NCBI GenBank assembly: GCA_900321365.1
Contig: ONVT01000319.1
Span: 1 to 8,869, forward strand
Reading direction: 5' to 3'
Length of the DNA stretch: 8,869 bases
From: an uncultured Eubacteriales bacterium
GTDB lineage: Bacteria > Bacillota_A > Clostridia > Lachnospirales > Lachnospiraceae
Shown here: positions 6,302 through 8,869 of the stretch, piece by piece
How the letters are laid out: the number at the start of each line of letters is the position of its first letter
Numbering within the stretch: the first letter of the stretch is position 1
The notes under the pieces: generated by a model
Told to the model about the DNA's origin: nothing
The model's database searches: none
What the model saw: only the letters and a program-made list of their open reading frames with translations
Made by a program: the position numbers and the translations under genes

Positions 6302-8023
6302 ATGAAGCTGGGCAGACTGGCAGAGTATTTCAGGGAACAGGGAGTGATTTCCGGCGCTGTGTTGACAGCGGACAGGCTGCTGGGACGGCAGGCGCCGGAG
6401 ATCCCTTATCAGCTGTGGCTGGAGCGCAGCCGCCCTTCCTCCGGGGACTATATGAAGATGGAGAAGGAGAGCCTGCCGTACAATCCCGTGATCGGCGTGC
6501 GGGCTTCGATGCCGCCTGAGGGAAGAATCAGTTTTTTCCAGTCCCTGGAGATGCAGGTTTACCGGAATTTCCGCGCGCTGAAAAACTGCCCTCAGGCAGA
6601 ATACATCCTGATCGCGGACAGGTCCTGCACGCTCAGGCCGGATCTGCTGTACGAATGCGCCCTTCTTCTTAATCAGGCCGAAGAGGGTGACATCGACCTG
6701 ATCTATTTTGATTCCGACCGGATTGGGGAAGACGGGAGGAAACAGCAGCCCTCCTTCCGGCCGGAGTTTGATCCGGAGCTTCTGGAGCAGGTTAATTATA
6801 TGGGGAGTGTAGTCCTTGTCCGCGCACAGGCCGCATATGAGGCAGGTCTCCCGGCGGCAGGTGAGAAGGCTTTCCATGATTTCCTGAAGCGGGTCTGCCT
6901 TCCGGAAGCGTGGAATTCCATGGCCGGATCAGACGGCCCTGAACAGTCTGTCCGGGAGAGTGCGGAATGGTCTTCTGTCAGGGGGCCGGTCCGCCATATT
7001 CCAAAGGTGCTGTATCATAAGGACGGGAAAGCCGTCCTGCCGGGAGGAAGCCCCGGCGCTGAAGGCGGAGGGAATGATACTGATTCGCCCGCCCTCAGCA
7101 GGATACCGTCCGGGATGAGCCTGCCACCGGACACCGGTAGGGAGCCGCTCATCAGTGTCCTGATTCCGAACAGGGATCATGTCGATGACCTTAAGCGCTG
7201 TATAGATTCCCTGCTTGAGGTGAATACATGGAAGAACCTGGAGATCCTGATTCTGGAGAACCATTCTTCTTCCGGGACATTTGACCTGTACAGACAGATG
7301 CAGGAGTCGGATCCCAGGATCCGTGTCCTGAACTGGGACAGAGAGTTCAACTATTCCGCGATCAACAATTTCGGCGCGCGGCACGCGAAGGGGGAATATC
7401 TCCTGCTGCTGAACAACGATACCAGGATTCTGGAGCCTCAAAGCATCGCATTCATGCATCAGCTCTCGTCCAGGCAAGGTGTCGGCGCGGTCGGCGCTCT
7501 CCTTTGTTATCCGGACGGATCCGTCCAGCACGGAGGCATCATCCTCGGAAAGGGAGGAATTGCCGGGCATGCATTTGAGGGAAGGCGTCCGATGGAGGAA
7601 GCGGAGCCGTTTCCCAGGATGGTATTCTCCCACACACATAATGTCAGTGCGGTCACAGGCGCATGCATGATGCTGCCGCGCTCCGTCTGGAATGATGCAG
7701 GAGGCATGGATGAGAGGCTGGAGGTCACATTTAATGACGTCGATCTGTGCATGCGCCTTCGCAGCGCTTCCCTGAGAATCCTGATGTGTCCCGCCGCGCG
7801 TCTTGTCCACTACGAGTCCGCTTCGCGCGGGAGTGAGGATACCCCTGAGAAGGTTGCGCGCTTTCACCGGGAAATCCGGATCTTCGTGCACCGGTGGGAG
7901 AAGGAGCTTCAGGAGGGCGATCCCTTTTACAATCCAAACCTGACGCTTCTCGGAAAGGACTGGACCTGCCGGGATGCAAGGCGCGAGACAGTGAAGCCCT
8001 ACCGGAAATATATGGAGTTATGA
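6302..8023 (+). CDS. Tandem GT2 glycosyltransferase with degenerate N-terminal and canonical C-terminal domain
   Basis: This 573-residue cytosolic protein follows the two-GT2 layout of RfbC/rhamnan-type enzymes. The C-terminal domain (about 283-545) is textbook: LISVLIPN (283-290), FNYSAINN (349-356), metal-site NND (371-373), YPDGSVQHGG (403-412), VTGACMMLPR (451-460), the catalytic-region FNDVDLCMRL (477-486), HYES (503-506) and the DPFYNPNLTL end (540-549). The N-terminal half (about 35-240) keeps only the later part of a GT2 domain: YQLWL (36-40), IYFDSDRI (134-141), FRPEFDPELL (152-161), NYMGSVVLVR (165-174) and HIPKVLYH (232-239). It lacks the usual PVYN strand, the nucleotide-binding acidic pair and a clear DxD before that point, and is shorter than normal, so it is probably inactive or structural. 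A low-complexity linker (about 240-282, rich in Gly/Pro/Ser) joins the two. The acceptor and sugar are unknown. Confidence 0.9.
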   Translation: MKLGRLAEYFREQGVISGAVLTADRLLGRQAPEIPYQLWLERSRPSSGDYMKMEKESLPYNPVIGVRASMPPEGRISFFQSLEMQVYRNFRALKNCPQAEYILIADRSCTLRPDLLYECALLLNQAEEGDIDLIYFDSDRIGEDGRKQQPSFRPEFDPELLEQVNYMGSVVLVRAQAAYEAGLPAAGEKAFHDFLKRVCLPEAWNSMAGSDGPEQSVRESAEWSSVRGPVRHIPKVLYHKDGKAVLPGGSPGAEGGGNDTDSPALSRIPSGMSLPPDTGREPLISVLIPNRDHVDDLKRCIDSLLEVNTWKNLEILILENHSSSGTFDLYRQMQESDPRIRVLNWDREFNYSAINNFGARHAKGEYLLLLNNDTRILEPQSIAFMHQLSSRQGVGAVGALLCYPDGSVQHGGIILGKGGIAGHAFEGRRPMEEAEPFPRMVFSHTHNVSAVTGACMMLPRSVWNDAGGMDERLEVTFNDVDLCMRLRSASLRILMCPAARLVHYESASRGSEDTPEKVARFHREIRIFVHRWEKELQEGDPFYNPNLTLLGKDWTCRDARRETVKPYRKYMEL

Positions 8024-8031
8024 GTCTCTCA

Positions 8032-8045
8032 GCCACGGGGGTGGC
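8032..8045 (+). repeat. Short hairpin and G-rich run between the two GT2 genes
   Basis: GCCAC (8032-8036), loop GGGG, GTGGC (8041-8045) forms a perfect 5-bp stem starting 9 bases after the stop codon. An alternative pairing uses CCACG (8033-8037) with CGTGG (8051-8055). No T-tract follows, so it is unlikely to be an intrinsic terminator; it could slow ribosomes or RNases, or do nothing. Confidence 0.45.
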
Positions 8046-8072
8046 GGGGGCGTGGGTCATAGCGATATAAGC

Positions 8073-8078
8073 AGGAGG
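8073..8078 (+). promoter_or_regulatory. Shine-Dalgarno deciding the start of the last gene
   Basis: AGGAGG lies 9 bases before the ATG at 8088. A second ATG at 8083 is only 4 bases from the site and opens a frame that stops after 24 codons. A GTG at 8052 is in frame with 8088 but has no good ribosome site. This supports 8088 as the start. Confidence 0.8.
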
Positions 8079-8087
8079 AGAGATGAA

Positions 8088-8869
8088 ATGGATCAGGGAA
8101 AAGCACCGGAAAATGCCGCAGGCAAAGGACTTCGCTACCTCAGGGAGCGGGGACTGAAAGAGTTTTCCGCTCATGCGGTCGAAAAGGTGAAGGACGGCAG
8201 CTTTGATTACCAGAAATGGCTCCGCCGCCAGCAGATCTCTCCTGTCCAGGCAGGCTATCAGAGGAAACTTCATCTTGCGAAGATGCCGAGGGTTTTTTTC
8301 TTCCTGGCGGGAGCGGATCCCTCAGACCCGGGGAAGAAGGACAATGCGCTCCGCTCGGAGACAATCCGCAGTGTGAAAGCCTCTACCTATCCGAAGGTTT
8401 TCCTGATTCAGGCACTTCATTCACAGATCCGGGATGAGGATTTTATAACTTATGTCCGGGAGGGGGACCTGATTGATCGCAGCGCGGTCTTCGAGATGGT
8501 ACAGGCCCTTCAGGACGGGGCGGACGCGGTCTATACGGATGAGGATTCCTACAGGAAGAGGGAGACCGGGAGAATCTTTTCCGATCCTCTTTTCAAGCCG
8601 GATTTCAATCCGGATTATCTCAGATCGACCAATTACATCGGGAGACTGTTCCTTGTGAGAGTCGGGATTGTCCGAAGCTTTTACCTGGACGGGAACAGAG
8701 ACTGGATCCCGACCCCCCGGAGACTGGCAGATCCCGCGTACTGCTATGCGATGGTACTGCGATGCACCCGGATGGCCTGTGCCATGGGCGGGGTGAAGCA
8801 TGTTCCGAAGGTGCTGTGCCATATCCTGAGAACGGAGGAGAAGGCAGAGCTTCCGGATGCGGAGGAGAA
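8088..8869 (+). CDS. GT2-family glycosyltransferase, N-terminal part, cut by the window end
   Basis: An open frame of 260 codons runs from the ATG at 8088 off the window end with no stop, so the C-terminus is missing. It begins with a helical lead (GLKEFSAHAVEKV, 22-34) and YQKWL (41-45), as in RfbC/rhamnan-type tandem GT2 proteins, then a GT2-like domain: RVFFFLAGADPSD (68-80) where PVYN is expected, ETIRSVKASTYPKV (91-104), VYTDEDSYR (148-156), FKPDFNPDYL (169-178), NYIGRLFLVR (182-191) and HVPKVLCH (238-245). The order of motifs matches the N-terminal half of the preceding gene, so the two are paralogues. As there, the segment that normally holds the nucleotide-binding acidic pair and DxD is shortened. 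A second, catalytic GT2 domain is expected beyond the window by analogy but is not seen. It lies 64 bases after the previous gene, probably in the same operon. Confidence 0.85.
   Translation, partial: MDQGKAPENAAGKGLRYLRERGLKEFSAHAVEKVKDGSFDYQKWLRRQQISPVQAGYQRKLHLAKMPRVFFFLAGADPSDPGKKDNALRSETIRSVKASTYPKVFLIQALHSQIRDEDFITYVREGDLIDRSAVFEMVQALQDGADAVYTDEDSYRKRETGRIFSDPLFKPDFNPDYLRSTNYIGRLFLVRVGIVRSFYLDGNRDWIPTPRRLADPAYCYAMVLRCTRMACAMGGVKHVPKVLCHILRTEEKAELPDAEE

Noticed and set aside
6929..7891. A 320-codon minus-strand open frame opposite the tandem GT2 gene
   Set aside because: The plus-strand frame here encodes a textbook GT2 domain; the minus-strand translation is Arg/His/Pro-rich with no family motif.
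8032..8055. Hairpin after the tandem GT2 gene as a rho-independent terminator
   Set aside because: The stem is only 5 bp, no T-tract follows, and the next gene starts within 64 bases with the same function class.

Overview
The window looks like the interior of a cell-surface polysaccharide operon from a GC-rich Firmicute, most likely a Clostridia/Lachnospiraceae-type bacterium. That guess rests on strong GGAGG-type ribosome binding sites, frequent AGG/AGA arginine codons together with an estimated GC content in the mid-to-upper 50s percent, and glycosyltransferase architectures of the kind found in rhamnan or teichoic-acid-like clusters of that group. The taxonomic call is an inference, not something the sequence proves. 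All genes are on the + strand, are separated by 4 to 64 bases, and run off both ends of the window. I see no promoter, terminator, RNA gene, mobile element or CRISPR array, and no gene-free stretch longer than 64 bases.

Layout: (1) 9-1325, the ATPase subunit of an ABC-2 polysaccharide exporter, with a Wzt-type C-terminal extension expected to bind the exported glycan. (2) 1349-3457, a large protein with an N-terminal SAM-dependent methyltransferase, a cryptic kinase-like middle region and a C-terminal beta-rich domain. (3) 3462-6242, a double glycosyltransferase: a GT2 domain followed by a GT4-type GT-B enzyme that seems to be split by an inserted beta-sandwich domain, with a coiled-coil tail. 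(4) 6302-8023, a tandem GT2 protein whose C-terminal domain is canonical and whose N-terminal domain is shortened and degenerate. (5) 8088 to the window end, the N-terminal part of a second, related GT2 protein with a similarly eroded domain.

Working model: the glycosyltransferases build a glycan on the cytoplasmic face of the membrane. The methyltransferase/kinase-like protein may cap its non-reducing end. The ABC ATPase, through its C-terminal domain and with a permease presumably encoded upstream, would recognise the finished chain and drive export. This resembles the WbdD/Wzt logic of E. coli O8/O9a O antigen, here apparently in a Gram-positive setting. The methyltransferase plus kinase-like fusion next to the Wzt-type ATPase is the most interesting point in the window. 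The inserted domain in the GT4 enzyme and the shared erosion of two neighbouring GT2 domains come next.
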